Assembly (NCBI RefSeq): GCF_019801175.1
Contig: NZ_JAHVJR010000001.1
Coordinates: forward strand, 2,666,001-2,730,000
Direction: 5' to 3'
DNA: 64,000 bases
From: Vannielia litorea
Lineage (GTDB): Bacteria > Pseudomonadota > Alphaproteobacteria > Rhodobacterales > Rhodobacteraceae
In this document: piece by piece, positions 27,783 to 36,843 of the stretch
How the letters are laid out: the number at the start of each line of letters is the position of its first letter
Numbering within the stretch: the stretch's first letter is position 1
Made by a program: the position numbers and the translations under genes
Notes under the pieces: generated by a model
Seen by the model: only the letters and a program-made list of their open reading frames with translations
Database searches by the model: none
What the model was told of the DNA's origin: nothing

Positions 27783-28394
27783 TCAGGCACCGGACCAGTC
27801 GACCCCCTCGGCATGGGCGACCTCCAGCCGACCGTCGGGCCACGGATGGCAGAGGGCCTGGGCCTCGGAAGTGTTGCCGCCGCACCAGAGCGGCCATTCG
27901 TGGGGCGCAAGGATCACCCCCATGCGGTGATGGATCGGCGCCACATCGCCGTTGGGCGCGCAGGTGACGGTGGCGACCTGCGCCAGCTCGGCCCCGTTTG
28001 GCGCCGTCCAGACATCCCAGATCGCCGCGAAGCCCAGCAGACTGCCGTCTTTCGGGGCAATCCGCCACGGCTGCTTGCGGCGGGCCTTGCCTGTCCACTC
28101 GTACCAGCCGTCGCAGGGCACCACGCCGCGCCGGGTGTTCTCGAAGGCGGATTTGGCGAAGACCGTCTCCGAGCGGGCGTTAACAATCGTTTCCATCACC
28201 GGGCGGCCGCGCGCGTTGACCCGGCCCACCGGGATCATCCCCCAACGCATCAGCCGCAGCGCCGCGCCATCCCAGACCACCACCTGCTGCCCCGGAGCGA
28301 TGTTGGCCCTCGGCCCCTGCCCTTCCGGCCAGTCACTGCCGAAGGCCTCGGCCACTTCGGCGCCCGGACGGGTCAGAAAGAGCCGCCCCGGCAT
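27783..28394 (-). CDS. SRAP (YedK/HMCES-like) protein lacking catalytic Cys2
   Basis: A 203-residue SOS-response-associated peptidase domain, the family that shields abasic sites in single-stranded DNA by forming a thiazolidine link through Cys2. Most active-site positions are kept: Asn72 in NARSE, Glu99 in GWYEW and a histidine in HHRMGV. The second residue, however, is Pro (MPGRLFL instead of MCGRF), so the usual cross-link cannot form. No upstream in-frame start supplies a Cys: the start lies five bases after the stop of the ABC gene. It may bind DNA without linking, or have another role. It is probably co-transcribed with the ABC gene. Confidence 0.85.
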   Translation of the reverse strand: MPGRLFLTRPGAEVAEAFGSDWPEGQGPRANIAPGQQVVVWDGAALRLMRWGMIPVGRVNARGRPVMETIVNARSETVFAKSAFENTRRGVVPCDGWYEWTGKARRKQPWRIAPKDGSLLGFAAIWDVWTAPNGAELAQVATVTCAPNGDVAPIHHRMGVILAPHEWPLWCGGNTSEAQALCHPWPDGRLEVAHAEGVDWSGA

Positions 28395-28399
28395 TGGCC

Positions 28400-30229
28400 T
28401 CAGTCCAGCGGTTTCAGAACGTAATGCCCAGGTGCTACTTCATCGTAAACGGAGGGTGCAGGCTCATGCCCGACCGGGAAGACCGGCGAGGGGATGGGCT
28501 TGAAGTTGAGGTCCCGCTCGCTCTTGCGCTGGCGCGGATCGGCGACCGGCACGGCCTTCATCAGGTCGCGGGTGTAGGGGTGCTGCGGGTCTTCGAAGAT
28601 CGCCGCACGCGGACCGATCTCGACGATCCGGCCCAGATACATGACCCCGACCTGATGGCTCACCCGCTCCACAACAGCCATGTCGTGGCTGATGAACAGG
28701 AGCGAGATGCCCAGCTCGGCCTGAAGCTCGATCAGCAGGTTCAGCACCTGCGCCTGAATGCTCACATCGAGCGCAGAGACGGCCTCGTCGGCGATGATGA
28801 GCTTGGGATTGAGCGCGAGGGCGCGGGCGATGGCGACGCGCTGGCGCTGACCGCCGGACATCTCGTGCGGATAGCGGCGCAGGAAGCTGCGGGGCAGTTC
28901 CACCCGGTCGAAGAGCGCGGCCACACGGTCCTGCACCTCGGAGCCTGTGGCGAGGTTGTAGTTTAGGATCGGCTCTGCGACCTGATCCATCAGCCGCATC
29001 TGCGGGTTGAGCGAAGCGAATGGGTCCTGAAAGACCATCTGCATATCGGCCCGCGCCCGGCGCAGCTCGCGCGGGTTCATCGCCAGCACATCCTTGCCGC
29101 CGAGGGTGACGGACCCGGATTGCGGCTCCACCAGCCGCAGGATCGAGCGCCCGCAGGTGGACTTGCCGCAGCCGGATTCGCCGACGAGCGAGAGGGTCTC
29201 AGAGGTCTTGAGGCTGAAGGAGACATCCTCCACCGCATGCACATTGGCCTGCGTGCGGCGCAGCAGCCCGCCCTTGACCGGGAAGCGGGTGGTGAGGTGC
29301 TGCACATCGAGCAAAACCTTGCGCTCGGAGGCGGGCACGACCGGGTGCGCCTCGATCTCGCGGCCCATGATCTTGAGCGGCTCCGGCTCGCTCTTGCCCT
29401 CCATCTCGCCTAGCTTGGGCACGGCAGAGAGCAGGGCTTGCGTGTAGGGATGCTGGGGCGCCTCGAAGATCTGCTCGACCGGCCCCTCCTCGACCTTGTT
29501 GCCCTTGAGCATGACAACGACGCGATCCGCCACCTGCGCCACCACGGCCATGTCGTGGGTGATGAAGAGCACGGCGGTGCCGGTCTCGCGCTTGAGCCGG
29601 TCGATCAGGGCGAGGATCTCAGCCTGAATGGTCACATCGAGCGCCGTGGTGGGCTCGTCGGCGATGAGAAGGCGCGGCTTGCAGGCCAGCGCCATGGCGA
29701 TCACCACGCGCTGGCGCATGCCGCCTGAAAGCTCGTGCGGGTACTGCTTGAGCCGCCGCTCCGGCTCGGGGATGCGCACGCGCTTAAGCAGCTCCAGCGC
29801 CTCGGCGGCCGCGGCCTTCTTGCTGAGGTTCTTGTGCACCCGCAACCCCTCGGAGAGCTGCCGCTCGATGGTGAACACCGGGTTCAGCGCGCTCATCGGC
29901 TCCTGAAAGATCATCGCGATCTCGTTGCCGCGGATGTCGCGCATCAGCTTGTTATCGGCCTCGGAGACATCGAGCGCCTTGCCGTTCTCGCGGCGGAACT
30001 TGAGCGCACCATTGGCGATGCGCCCGCCGCCGAACTCCACCAGCCGCATCAGTGACAGCGAAGAGATCGACTTGCCCGAGCCGCTCTCGCCCACGACACA
30101 AAGGGTCTCGCCGGGATCGATGTGGAAGGACACATCCTCCACCCCCACAACGAGACCGTCGTTGGTATCGAACTCCACGCGCAGGTGGCTGACATCCACC
30201 AGTGGCCGCTTTTCGGTTTCGTCGAGCAT
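28400..30229 (-). CDS. Double ABC ATPase of the peptide/opine importer type
   Basis: A 609-residue protein with two ABC domains, like DppD joined to DppF (GsiA-like). Walker A loops are GESGSGKSIS and GESGCGKST, signatures LSGGMRQRV and MSGGQRQRVAIA, and each domain ends with the oligopeptide-type tail (QHPYTQALLSAVP, QHPYTRDLMKAVP). It would energise import of peptides or related solutes. No permease or binding-protein genes lie next to it, so it is an orphan or serves a distant system. ATG 30229 starts the first domain; a 72-residue upstream extension is rejected. SRAP follows within five bases. Confidence 0.9.
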   Translation of the reverse strand: MLDETEKRPLVDVSHLRVEFDTNDGLVVGVEDVSFHIDPGETLCVVGESGSGKSISSLSLMRLVEFGGGRIANGALKFRRENGKALDVSEADNKLMRDIRGNEIAMIFQEPMSALNPVFTIERQLSEGLRVHKNLSKKAAAAEALELLKRVRIPEPERRLKQYPHELSGGMRQRVVIAMALACKPRLLIADEPTTALDVTIQAEILALIDRLKRETGTAVLFITHDMAVVAQVADRVVVMLKGNKVEEGPVEQIFEAPQHPYTQALLSAVPKLGEMEGKSEPEPLKIMGREIEAHPVVPASERKVLLDVQHLTTRFPVKGGLLRRTQANVHAVEDVSFSLKTSETLSLVGESGCGKSTCGRSILRLVEPQSGSVTLGGKDVLAMNPRELRRARADMQMVFQDPFASLNPQMRLMDQVAEPILNYNLATGSEVQDRVAALFDRVELPRSFLRRYPHEMSGGQRQRVAIARALALNPKLIIADEAVSALDVSIQAQVLNLLIELQAELGISLLFISHDMAVVERVSHQVGVMYLGRIVEIGPRAAIFEDPQHPYTRDLMKAVPVADPRQRKSERDLNFKPIPSPVFPVGHEPAPSVYDEVAPGHYVLKPLD

Positions 30230-30387
30230 GATCTGTCCCCTGTTTGGGTCAACTCTATGCCATGACGCGCAATTCTCAATGCCCCGCGCAGCCGCCGTGG
30301 CGGCAGGTGCTTGCCATTCCCCGGGCAGGGGTAAAAACTTGGGCGGAGAGGCCGCGCGATTGGGCCGGAAAAGGATTGGAGAGCCAG

Positions 30388-31809
30388 ATGGACCGTTACG
30401 ACCGCGACATGCGAGGCTATGGCCCCCGCCCGCCCAACGCAGCATGGCCGAACGGCGCCAAGGTCGCGGTGCAGTTCGTGCTTAACTACGAGGAAGGCGG
30501 CGAGAACAACATCCTGCATGGCGACGAGGCCTCGGAGGCCTTCTTGAGCGACGTGATCGGCGCGGTGCCATGGCCGAACCAGCGGCACTGGAACATCGAA
30601 TCGATGTATGAGTACGGCGCCCGTGCGGGCTTCTGGCGGCTGCACCGGCTGTTCACCGCAATGAAGATTCCGCTCACCGTTTACGGTGTTGCCACTGCGC
30701 TGGCCCGCTCGCCCGATCAGGTGGCCGCCATGCGGGAAGCCCGGTGGGAGATTGCCAGCCACGGCTACAAGTGGATTGATTACAAGGACTTCTACGAAGC
30801 CGAGGAGAAGGAGCACCTCGAAAAGGCGATTGCCTTGCACCGCGAGGTGGTGGGCGCGAGGCCGCGTGGGCTCTATGTAGGCCGCTGCTCGGAGAACACC
30901 GTGCAGATCGCGACCGAACTGGGCGGTTTTGCCTATTTGTCAGACAGTTACGCCGACGATCTGCCCTATTGGGTGCATATCTCCGGCAAGGACCAGCTGA
31001 TCATCCCCTACACGCTCGAGGCCAATGACATGCGCTTCACCACCGCCTCGGGCTTTGGTGATGGCGAGCAGTTCGAGCGCTATCTGAAGGACACTTTCGA
31101 TGTGCTCTATGCCGAGGGCGCGGCGGGGGCGCCGAAGATGATGAACATCGGCCTGCATTGCCGCCTCGCGGGCCGTCCCGGGCGGCTGATGGCGCTGAAA
31201 CGTTTCATCGACCATGCGATGGCCAAGGAGGGCGTGTGGTTTGCCCGCCGGATCGACATTGCCCGGCACTGGACGATGGCCCACCCGCCCAAAAAGATGT
31301 CGGCCCGCCCGAGCCAGATGGACCTGACCACCTTCACCAACCGTTTCGGCTCGATCTTCGAGCATTCTCAATGGGTTGCGGAACGCGCCCACAAGCTGGA
31401 ACTCGGCCCGGCGCATGACACGCCGGAGGGTATTCACAACGCGATGGCCCGGGTCTTCCGCCGCGCCAGCGAGGACGAGCGCCTCGGCGTGCTGCGCGCG
31501 CACCCCGACCTCGGCGATGCGATCACCAAGGCTGACCGGCTGACCGATCATTCCAACGCCGAACAGCAGGGCGCGGGCCTGACCGCGCTGACCGACGAAG
31601 AACGCCGCGAGCTGACCGACCTCAACGAGCGCTACGTGGCAAAGAACGGCTTTCCCTTCATCATCGCGGTGAAAGACCACGACAAGGCGGGCATCATCCG
31701 CAAATTCCATGAACGAATGAATAACAGCAAGGGCGAGGAGATGGCGGAGGCCTGCTACCAGGTCGAGCGGATCGCCCTGCACCGGCTGTACGGGATGGAT
31801 TGGACGTGA
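30388..31809 (+). CDS. Allantoinase (PuuE type) fused to OHCU decarboxylase (UraD)
   Basis: A 473-residue bifunctional enzyme. Residues 1-310 are a polysaccharide-deacetylase-fold allantoinase (RDMRGYGPRPPNAAWPNGAK, VGRCSENTVQ, LHCRLAGRPGR), and residues 320-473 a UraD domain (HPDLGD, NGFPFIIAVKDHDKAGII). UraD turns 2-oxo-4-hydroxy-4-carboxy-5-ureidoimidazoline into S-allantoin, and PuuE opens allantoin to allantoate, so the fusion brings two consecutive uric-acid catabolism steps together. GGAGAG precedes ATG 30388. The stop overlaps the next gene by four bases (GTGA). Other ureide genes are not in view, apart from a distant cupin. Confidence 0.92.
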   Translation: MDRYDRDMRGYGPRPPNAAWPNGAKVAVQFVLNYEEGGENNILHGDEASEAFLSDVIGAVPWPNQRHWNIESMYEYGARAGFWRLHRLFTAMKIPLTVYGVATALARSPDQVAAMREARWEIASHGYKWIDYKDFYEAEEKEHLEKAIALHREVVGARPRGLYVGRCSENTVQIATELGGFAYLSDSYADDLPYWVHISGKDQLIIPYTLEANDMRFTTASGFGDGEQFERYLKDTFDVLYAEGAAGAPKMMNIGLHCRLAGRPGRLMALKRFIDHAMAKEGVWFARRIDIARHWTMAHPPKKMSARPSQMDLTTFTNRFGSIFEHSQWVAERAHKLELGPAHDTPEGIHNAMARVFRRASEDERLGVLRAHPDLGDAITKADRLTDHSNAEQQGAGLTALTDEERRELTDLNERYVAKNGFPFIIAVKDHDKAGIIRKFHERMNNSKGEEMAEACYQVERIALHRLYGMDWT

Positions 31810-32216
31810 CTCGCGCCGCGGCTTTGGCGCTCTGCGCGGTCGCTACCTTTCCGGGCATGGCTGCCGCAGATTTGCCAACAGCGGGCACCTGTGTGCGCAA
31901 CGTCACCTCTGCCACGGGATACGTAGAGCGGACCACGCTGGCGTGGTCCGATCAGGGCGCTGTGATCGGGCTAACGATTGGCGAGGTGGAGGGGCGTTTG
32001 CATGGGCTGCGCGCCCATGACGAGGGCTTCAAGCTCTCGGTGCTTTTCGAGCATGAATACCTCGGACCCTCGGAGATGGTGCTCTTCTCGGTCTTCCTGC
32101 GCGGGAAGCAGCGCTATCGGATCGGGTGGATCAGCTATGACGAGCTGGAGGGCGGCGGAAGGGCGGTTGCGACGATGAATGCCTTTGCCGACGCGGACTG
32201 CGAGATTACCTTCTAG
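31806..32216 (+). CDS. Exported protein of unknown function
   Basis: A 136-residue protein with a signal peptide (VTRAAALALCAVATFPGMAA, cut after ADL or AAA). The mature part is beta-rich with cysteines at GTCVRN and DADCEITF that may form a disulfide. I do not recognise the domain. The GTG start at 31806 overlaps the stop of the allantoinase fusion, suggesting co-translation; a TTG at 31800 would be the alternative. Confidence 0.65.
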   Translation: MTRAAALALCAVATFPGMAAADLPTAGTCVRNVTSATGYVERTTLAWSDQGAVIGLTIGEVEGRLHGLRAHDEGFKLSVLFEHEYLGPSEMVLFSVFLRGKQRYRIGWISYDELEGGGRAVATMNAFADADCEITF

Positions 32217-32244
32217 ACCCGGTGCAACACACTGCCGCGCAACG

Positions 32245-32286
32245 AAAAAATCGGCCGGGCAACGGTGCTGCCACACCGGCCCGGCC
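32245..32286 (-). terminator. Terminator of the small exported protein gene
   Basis: On the minus strand, an 8-bp stem GGCCGGGC/GCCCGGCC encloses a second hairpin (CGGTG/CACCG) and is followed by a run of six T after GA. It lies about 25 bases after the stop at 32312. Confidence 0.8.
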
Positions 32287-32311
32287 TCCCCTCGAACTTC
32301 TCGCGCGCAGC

Positions 32312-32569
32312 TTAAAGGCGGGTGGGACACCCTTTTTTGGCCCGGGGCTGGCCGATGTGATGGGGGTTGATAATGAGATACCAATGGACCGGCTCGCCGG
32401 GGGCCTGCGCCTTAGAATAGGAGCAGCCCGCGGGGGTGGTGTACCACTGGCCCTGATAGCCTGCCGGGGGGCGCGGGTTGGACTTGGCCTTGCCGAAGGC
32501 CGAGGCGCTGCCGGAGAAGGCGAGTGCGGCGGTAACGGCGAGGGCTGCGATCTTGGCGGGACTCTTCAT
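32312..32569 (-). CDS. Small exported protein (85 aa)
   Basis: An 85-residue protein with a clear signal peptide (MKSPAKIAALAVTAALAFSG, cleavage after ASA) and a short mature part with a PPAGYQGQWYTTPAGCSYSK core and a C-terminal cysteine (KKGCPTRL). Its repeat-free small beta-type sequence is not a family I know. A strong terminator follows. A 17-residue upstream extension is not supported. Confidence 0.7.
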   Translation of the reverse strand: MKSPAKIAALAVTAALAFSGSASAFGKAKSNPRPPAGYQGQWYTTPAGCSYSKAQAPGEPVHWYLIINPHHIGQPRAKKGCPTRL

Positions 32570-32694
32570 GCAATCGGCTCCGATGGCTGGTTCTGCGTTG
32601 CCACCGGGTATGGCCCGCAACCGCGATGAAGAGCGGGCGAGAATGCGGCATCAATGCGCCGCTGCGCTAAGGTTTTAAGGGTATCGGAGAGTTT

Positions 32695-32770
<76 letters not shown>

Positions 32771-32805
32771 ACTGGCGCGGTATTTGGGATATGCCGCCCG
32801 GCGTG

Positions 32806-33246
32806 TCAAGCCGGGGCGTGCTGGCGGGCGAAGGCGATGATGTCGGCGGCGGGGCGGGCACCGGCGAGACGGGCGACCTCGCGACCGCCGGAAAAGAGGA
32901 TCAGCGCGGGGATGCCGCGGATGGCGTAGGCGCCTGAGGTCTCGGGGAAATCCTGCGTGTTCACCTTGGCCAGACGGGCGCTGCCCGCGAGTGCCTGTGC
33001 CGCCTTCTCGAACTCCGGGGCCATCATCCGGCAGGGGCCGCACCAGGGCGCCCAGAAATCGACCAGCAGGGGCAATGTATCTGTTTTCACGGCCTTTTTC
33101 AGGCCCGCCGGGTCCAGCGCGAAGGGCTTGACCGCGGCCAGCCGCGCGCCGCAGCTGCCACATTTGGGACCGGCAGAAAGCTTGCTCGCCGGAAGGCGGT
33201 TTCCGGCGGTGCAGGACGGGCAGACAAGGGTGTGGGTGGCAGGCAT
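32806..33246 (-). CDS. trxC: Thioredoxin 2 with N-terminal zinc ribbon
   Basis: A 146-residue protein. The first 35 residues carry two CxxC pairs (LVCPSCTAGN and KCGSCGARL) of the zinc-binding domain that marks TrxC, and the rest is a thioredoxin fold with active site DFWAPWCGPCRMMAP. It reduces cytoplasmic disulfides, often under oxidative stress. ATG 33246 has GAGG eight bases upstream; in-frame ATGs further upstream are less likely. A GTTAAC-bounded repeat element lies about 90 bases upstream of the start. Confidence 0.92.
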   Translation of the reverse strand: MPATHTLVCPSCTAGNRLPASKLSAGPKCGSCGARLAAVKPFALDPAGLKKAVKTDTLPLLVDFWAPWCGPCRMMAPEFEKAAQALAGSARLAKVNTQDFPETSGAYAIRGIPALILFSGGREVARLAGARPAADIIAFARQHAPA

Positions 33247-33336
33247 TTCAGGGGCCTCAAAACACATTCTGTATGTCGAATATATGTGCCGCGCGGAGCG
33301 GTTCAAGAGCGGCGCACGGTGGGGTCAGAAAGGGGC

Positions 33337-33424
33337 GTTAACCGTGGCGGAGGGGCGATGCACAAGTGATGCACAACCGATGCACATTCCATGCATACGC
33401 ACGTATGGGCGGGGCGGCGTTAAC
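33337..33424. repeat. GTTAAC-bounded element with 11-bp-spaced ATGCACA units (copy 1)
   Basis: An 88-bp stretch that begins GTTAACCG and ends GCGTTAAC. Inside, ATGCACA occurs three times at exactly 11-bp spacing (33358, 33369, 33380), followed by ATGCATA at 33391. A second copy with the same plan is at 52941-53031. Both are upstream of a minus-strand gene's start and downstream of another minus-strand gene's end. The regular helical-turn spacing suggests a protein-binding array. Confidence 0.8.
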
Positions 33425-33458
33425 TAATGCAGCGTACGGTGGGCCGGTTTGCGGGTTG

Positions 33459-33484
33459 TCGTCCTCGGGCGGACCCGAGGACGA
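33459..33484. terminator. Perfect 11-bp hairpin after gcvP
   Basis: Stem TCGTCCTCGGG paired with CCCGAGGACGA around a four-base loop, 39 bases after the gcvP stop. There is no U-tract on the minus strand, so it could be a Rho-assisted end or an mRNA-stabilising structure rather than a simple terminator. Confidence 0.55.
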
Positions 33485-33522
33485 TGCTGATTGATGGACG
33501 CGAAGCCGGGAAGAACCCCGGC

Positions 33523-36357
33523 CTACTCGGCAGCTTCGGCATAGCTTTCGACCGGCGGGCAGGTGCAGATCAGGTTGCGGTCGCCGGCCACGTTGTCGAC
33601 CCGGCCCACGGGGGGCCAGTACTTATCGACCCGGAAGCTGCCCGGCGGGAAGCAGCCCTGCTCGCGCGGATAGGGGCGCTCCCACTCGGCGACGAGGTCG
33701 TTCACCGTGTGGGGCGCGTGCTTGAGCGGGTTGTCATCGGCGGGCATATCGCCGGCCTCAACCGCCGCGATCTCGTCACGGATGGCGAGCATGGCGGTGA
33801 TGAAGCGGTCGAGCTCGGCCTTGGTCTCCGACTCGGTCGGCTCCACCATCAGGGTGCCCGCGACGGGCCAGCTCATGGTGGGGGCGTGGAAGCCGCAATC
33901 CATCAGCCGTTTGGCGATGTCATCGACCGTCACCCCGGCGTCGGCGAAGGGGCGGGTGTCGAGGATGCATTCGTGGGCGACGCGATTGTTGCGGCCTTTG
34001 AAGAGCACATCGTAGGCGCCGTTCAGGCGGGCGGCGATGTAGTTGGCCGAGAGGATGGCGACCTTGGTGGCCTGGGTCAGCCCCGCGCCGCCCATCAGCA
34101 GGCAGTAGGCGTAGCTGATGGGGAGAATCGAGGCGGAGCCGAAGGGGGCGGCGGAGACCGGGCCGGTCTGGCCGCCGGTTTCGGGGTGGCCGGGCAGGTA
34201 GGGCGCGAGGTGCGATTTGACGCCGATGGGGCCCATGCCGGGACCGCCGCCGCCGTGGGGGATGCAGAAGGTCTTGTGCAGGTTCAGGTGCGAGACATCG
34301 GAGCCGATCTCGCCGGGCTTCACGAGGCCGACCATCGCGTTGAGGTTGGCCCCATCGAGATAGACCTGCCCGCCGTGTTTGTGGGTGATGTCGCAGACCT
34401 CGCGCACGGTGTCCTCGAAGACGCCGTGGGTGGAGGGATAGGTGATCATCACCGCCGCGAGCTTGTCACCGGCGGCCTCGGCCTTGGCGGTGAAATCCTC
34501 GAGGTCGATGTCGCCGTTCTCGGCGGATTTCACCACCACCACCTTCATCCCCGCCATCTGGGCGGAGGCGGGGTTGGTGCCGTGGGCGGAGGTGGGGATG
34601 AGGCAAATGTCGCGGTCTTCGCCATTGGCCTCGTGGTAGGCGGCGATGGTCAGGAGGCCCGCGTATTCGCCCTGCGCGCCGGAGTTGGGCTGGAGCGACA
34701 TGGCGTCGTAGCCGGTGATCTGGCAGAGGCGGTCGGAGAGCGACTCCAGCATCTCGGTGTAGCCTGCCGCCTGTTCCTTGGGGGCGAAGGGGTGCATGGC
34801 GGCGAAGGCGGGCCAGCTGATCGGGTCCATCTCGACCGCCGCATTGAGCTTCATGGTGCAGGAGCCGAGGGGGATCATCGCGCGGTCGAGCGCGAGGTCA
34901 CGGTCGGCGAGGCGGCGCATGTAGCGCATCATCTCGGCCTCGGCCCGGTTCATCTGGAAGATGGGGTGGGTGAGGTAATCGGAGGTGCGCAGCAGCTCTT
35001 CGGGCAGCGCGGGGGTGCCGCCCTTGGCGGTTTCGCTGATGCCGAAGGCGCGCCAGACACCCTCGATGATCTCGGGGGTGACGGTTTCATCGGCGCTGAT
35101 GCCGATGCGGCCCTCGGGCAGCTTGCGCAGGTTGATGCCCTCGGTCTCGGCGGCGCGCAGGATGGCGCCCTGCAGCGGGCCGGCCTCGACGGTGATGGTG
35201 TCGAAGGGGTTTTCGGGCGTGACGGTGAAGCCAGCCTCGCGGAGGCCAGAGGCGAGCTCGGCGCAGCCGAGGTGGACGCGCTCGGCGATGGCGCGCAGGC
35301 CTTTGGGGCCGTGGAACACGGCATAGAAGCTGGCCATGACGGCGAGCAGGGCTTGCGCCGTGCAGACGTTGGAGGTGGCCTTCTCGCGGCGGATGTGCTG
35401 CTCGCGGGTTTGCAGGCTGAGGCGGTAGGCCTTGTTGCCGCGGCTGTCGACCGAGACGCCGACGATCCGGCCGGGCATCTGGCGCTTGAAGCCGTCCTTG
35501 CAGGACATGAAGGCAGCGTGGGGGCCGCCGTAGCCGAGCGGCACGCCGAAGCGTTGGGCGGAGCCGACGGCAATGTCGGCTCCCATCTCGCCGGGGGCCT
35601 TGAGGAGCGTCAGGGCGAGCAGGTCGGTGGCGATGACGGAGACGGCCTTGGCCTCGGTCAGGGCGGCGCATTCGGGCGAGAAGTCGCGCAGGCCCCCGGT
35701 GGTGCCGGGGTATTGGAAGAGCGCGCCGAAGACTTCGGCGGGCTTCAGATCATCGGGCGCGCCGACCACCACCTCGATATCGAGCGGTTTGGCGCGGGTC
35801 TGCACCACGGCGATGGTTTGCGGGTGGCAGTTTTCATCGACGAAGAAGGCGGTGGCCTTGGACTTGGCGACCCGCTGGGCCATCACCATCGCTTCCGCCG
35901 CTGCGGTGCCCTCATCCAGCAGGGAGGCGTTGGCGACCTCCAGCCCGGTGAGGTCGGTCACCATGGTCTGGAAGTTCAGCAGCGCCTCGAGACGGCCTTG
36001 GGCGATTTCGGGCTGGTAGGGGGTGTAGGCGGTGTACCACGCGGGGTTTTCGAGGATGTTCCGCTGGATCGCCGGGGGCGTGATGGTGCCGTAGTAGCCT
36101 TGCCCGATGAGGTTGGTCATCACCCGGTTCTTGGCGGCGATCTTGCGCATCTTCACCAGCAGGTCGCCCTCGGTCATCGGCTCCCACGGCAGCGGGTCGG
36201 ACTGGCGCAGGCGCTTTGGCACGGTCTGGTCGATCAGCTCATCGAGGGAGGACACGCCCAGCACCTCCAGCATCTCGGCCATCTCCTCGGGCGAGGGGCC
36301 GATGTGGCGCCGGTTGGCGAAGTCGTAGGGATCGTAGGCGGTGGGGGTGAAGGGCAT
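33523..36357 (-). CDS. gcvP: Glycine dehydrogenase (decarboxylating), P protein
   Basis: A 944-residue PLP enzyme of the glycine cleavage system. It decarboxylates glycine and passes the methylamine to the lipoyl arm of GcvH. Both halves of the duplicated P protein are present; the PLP-binding lysine lies in NLHKTFCIPHGGGGPGMGP and the Gly-rich loop follows. N-terminal signature RHIGPSPEEMAEML. Third gene of a gcvT-gcvH-gcvP operon, 109 bases after gcvH, with a hairpin in the gap. Long open frames on the opposite strand are shadows of GC-rich codon bias. Confidence 0.97.
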   Translation of the reverse strand: MPFTPTAYDPYDFANRRHIGPSPEEMAEMLEVLGVSSLDELIDQTVPKRLRQSDPLPWEPMTEGDLLVKMRKIAAKNRVMTNLIGQGYYGTITPPAIQRNILENPAWYTAYTPYQPEIAQGRLEALLNFQTMVTDLTGLEVANASLLDEGTAAAEAMVMAQRVAKSKATAFFVDENCHPQTIAVVQTRAKPLDIEVVVGAPDDLKPAEVFGALFQYPGTTGGLRDFSPECAALTEAKAVSVIATDLLALTLLKAPGEMGADIAVGSAQRFGVPLGYGGPHAAFMSCKDGFKRQMPGRIVGVSVDSRGNKAYRLSLQTREQHIRREKATSNVCTAQALLAVMASFYAVFHGPKGLRAIAERVHLGCAELASGLREAGFTVTPENPFDTITVEAGPLQGAILRAAETEGINLRKLPEGRIGISADETVTPEIIEGVWRAFGISETAKGGTPALPEELLRTSDYLTHPIFQMNRAEAEMMRYMRRLADRDLALDRAMIPLGSCTMKLNAAVEMDPISWPAFAAMHPFAPKEQAAGYTEMLESLSDRLCQITGYDAMSLQPNSGAQGEYAGLLTIAAYHEANGEDRDICLIPTSAHGTNPASAQMAGMKVVVVKSAENGDIDLEDFTAKAEAAGDKLAAVMITYPSTHGVFEDTVREVCDITHKHGGQVYLDGANLNAMVGLVKPGEIGSDVSHLNLHKTFCIPHGGGGPGMGPIGVKSHLAPYLPGHPETGGQTGPVSAAPFGSASILPISYAYCLLMGGAGLTQATKVAILSANYIAARLNGAYDVLFKGRNNRVAHECILDTRPFADAGVTVDDIAKRLMDCGFHAPTMSWPVAGTLMVEPTESETKAELDRFITAMLAIRDEIAAVEAGDMPADDNPLKHAPHTVNDLVAEWERPYPREQGCFPPGSFRVDKYWPPVGRVDNVAGDRNLICTCPPVESYAEAAE

Positions 36358-36427
36358 GTTGGCCTCGGCGTTCGGGTCAAGGGGCAGCTCATCGGGCGCG
36401 CGTGCGCCCGCTAGGCATCTGCGGTGC

Positions 36428-36460
36428 GGACCGGGAGGGCCGAAGGGCCGCCCCCGGTCC
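36428..36460. other. GC-rich hairpin between gcvH and gcvP
   Basis: An 8-bp outer stem GGACCGGG/CCCGGTCC with an inner GGCC/GGCC pairing. No U-tract. It could tune relative levels of GcvH and GcvP through RNA processing or partial termination. Confidence 0.4.
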
Positions 36461-36466
36461 GGCGCG

Positions 36467-36826
36467 TCAGGAGATCAGATCCTGATAGGCGTCTTCATCC
36501 ATGTAGGCGTCATACTCGGCCATGTCGGCGGGCTTGATCTTGAAGAACCAGGCCTCGCCCATCGGGTCTTCGTTCACCAGTGCGGGGTTGTCGGTGAGGG
36601 CGTCGTTGACGGCCACGATCTCGCCGTCGAGCGGGGCGACGATATCGGAGGCGGCTTTGACGCTCTCGATCACCACCACCTCGTCGCCCTTGGCGACCTG
36701 GGTTTCAAGCTCGGGCAGTTCGACGAACACAACGTCGCCCAGCTGGGTCGAAGCGTGTTCGGTGATGCCGACGACGATGAGGTCATCTTCGGGGCGGAGC
36801 CATTCGTGGTCTTCAGTGAATTTCAT
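36467..36826 (-). CDS. gcvH: Glycine cleavage system H protein
   Basis: A 119-residue lipoyl carrier that shuttles the aminomethyl group between P, T and L proteins. The lipoylation site is Lys in VVIESVKAASDI, and the N-terminal FTEDHEWLRPEDD is typical. It lies 17 bases after gcvT on the same strand. Confidence 0.97.
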   Translation of the reverse strand: MKFTEDHEWLRPEDDLIVVGITEHASTQLGDVVFVELPELETQVAKGDEVVVIESVKAASDIVAPLDGEIVAVNDALTDNPALVNEDPMGEAWFFKIKPADMAEYDAYMDEDAYQDLIS

Positions 36827-36843
36827 GGGCGTGGTCCTGTTGG

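Noticed and set aside
33337..33424. The ATGCACA units as a CRISPR array.
   Set aside because: Units are 7 bp at 11-bp steps with almost no spacers; no cas genes are near.
33427..36414. A 995-codon open frame on the plus strand opposite gcvP.
   Set aside because: It is the mirror of GC-rich codon bias in gcvP: low-complexity Gly/Val/Asp sequence, no family match and no ribosome-binding site.
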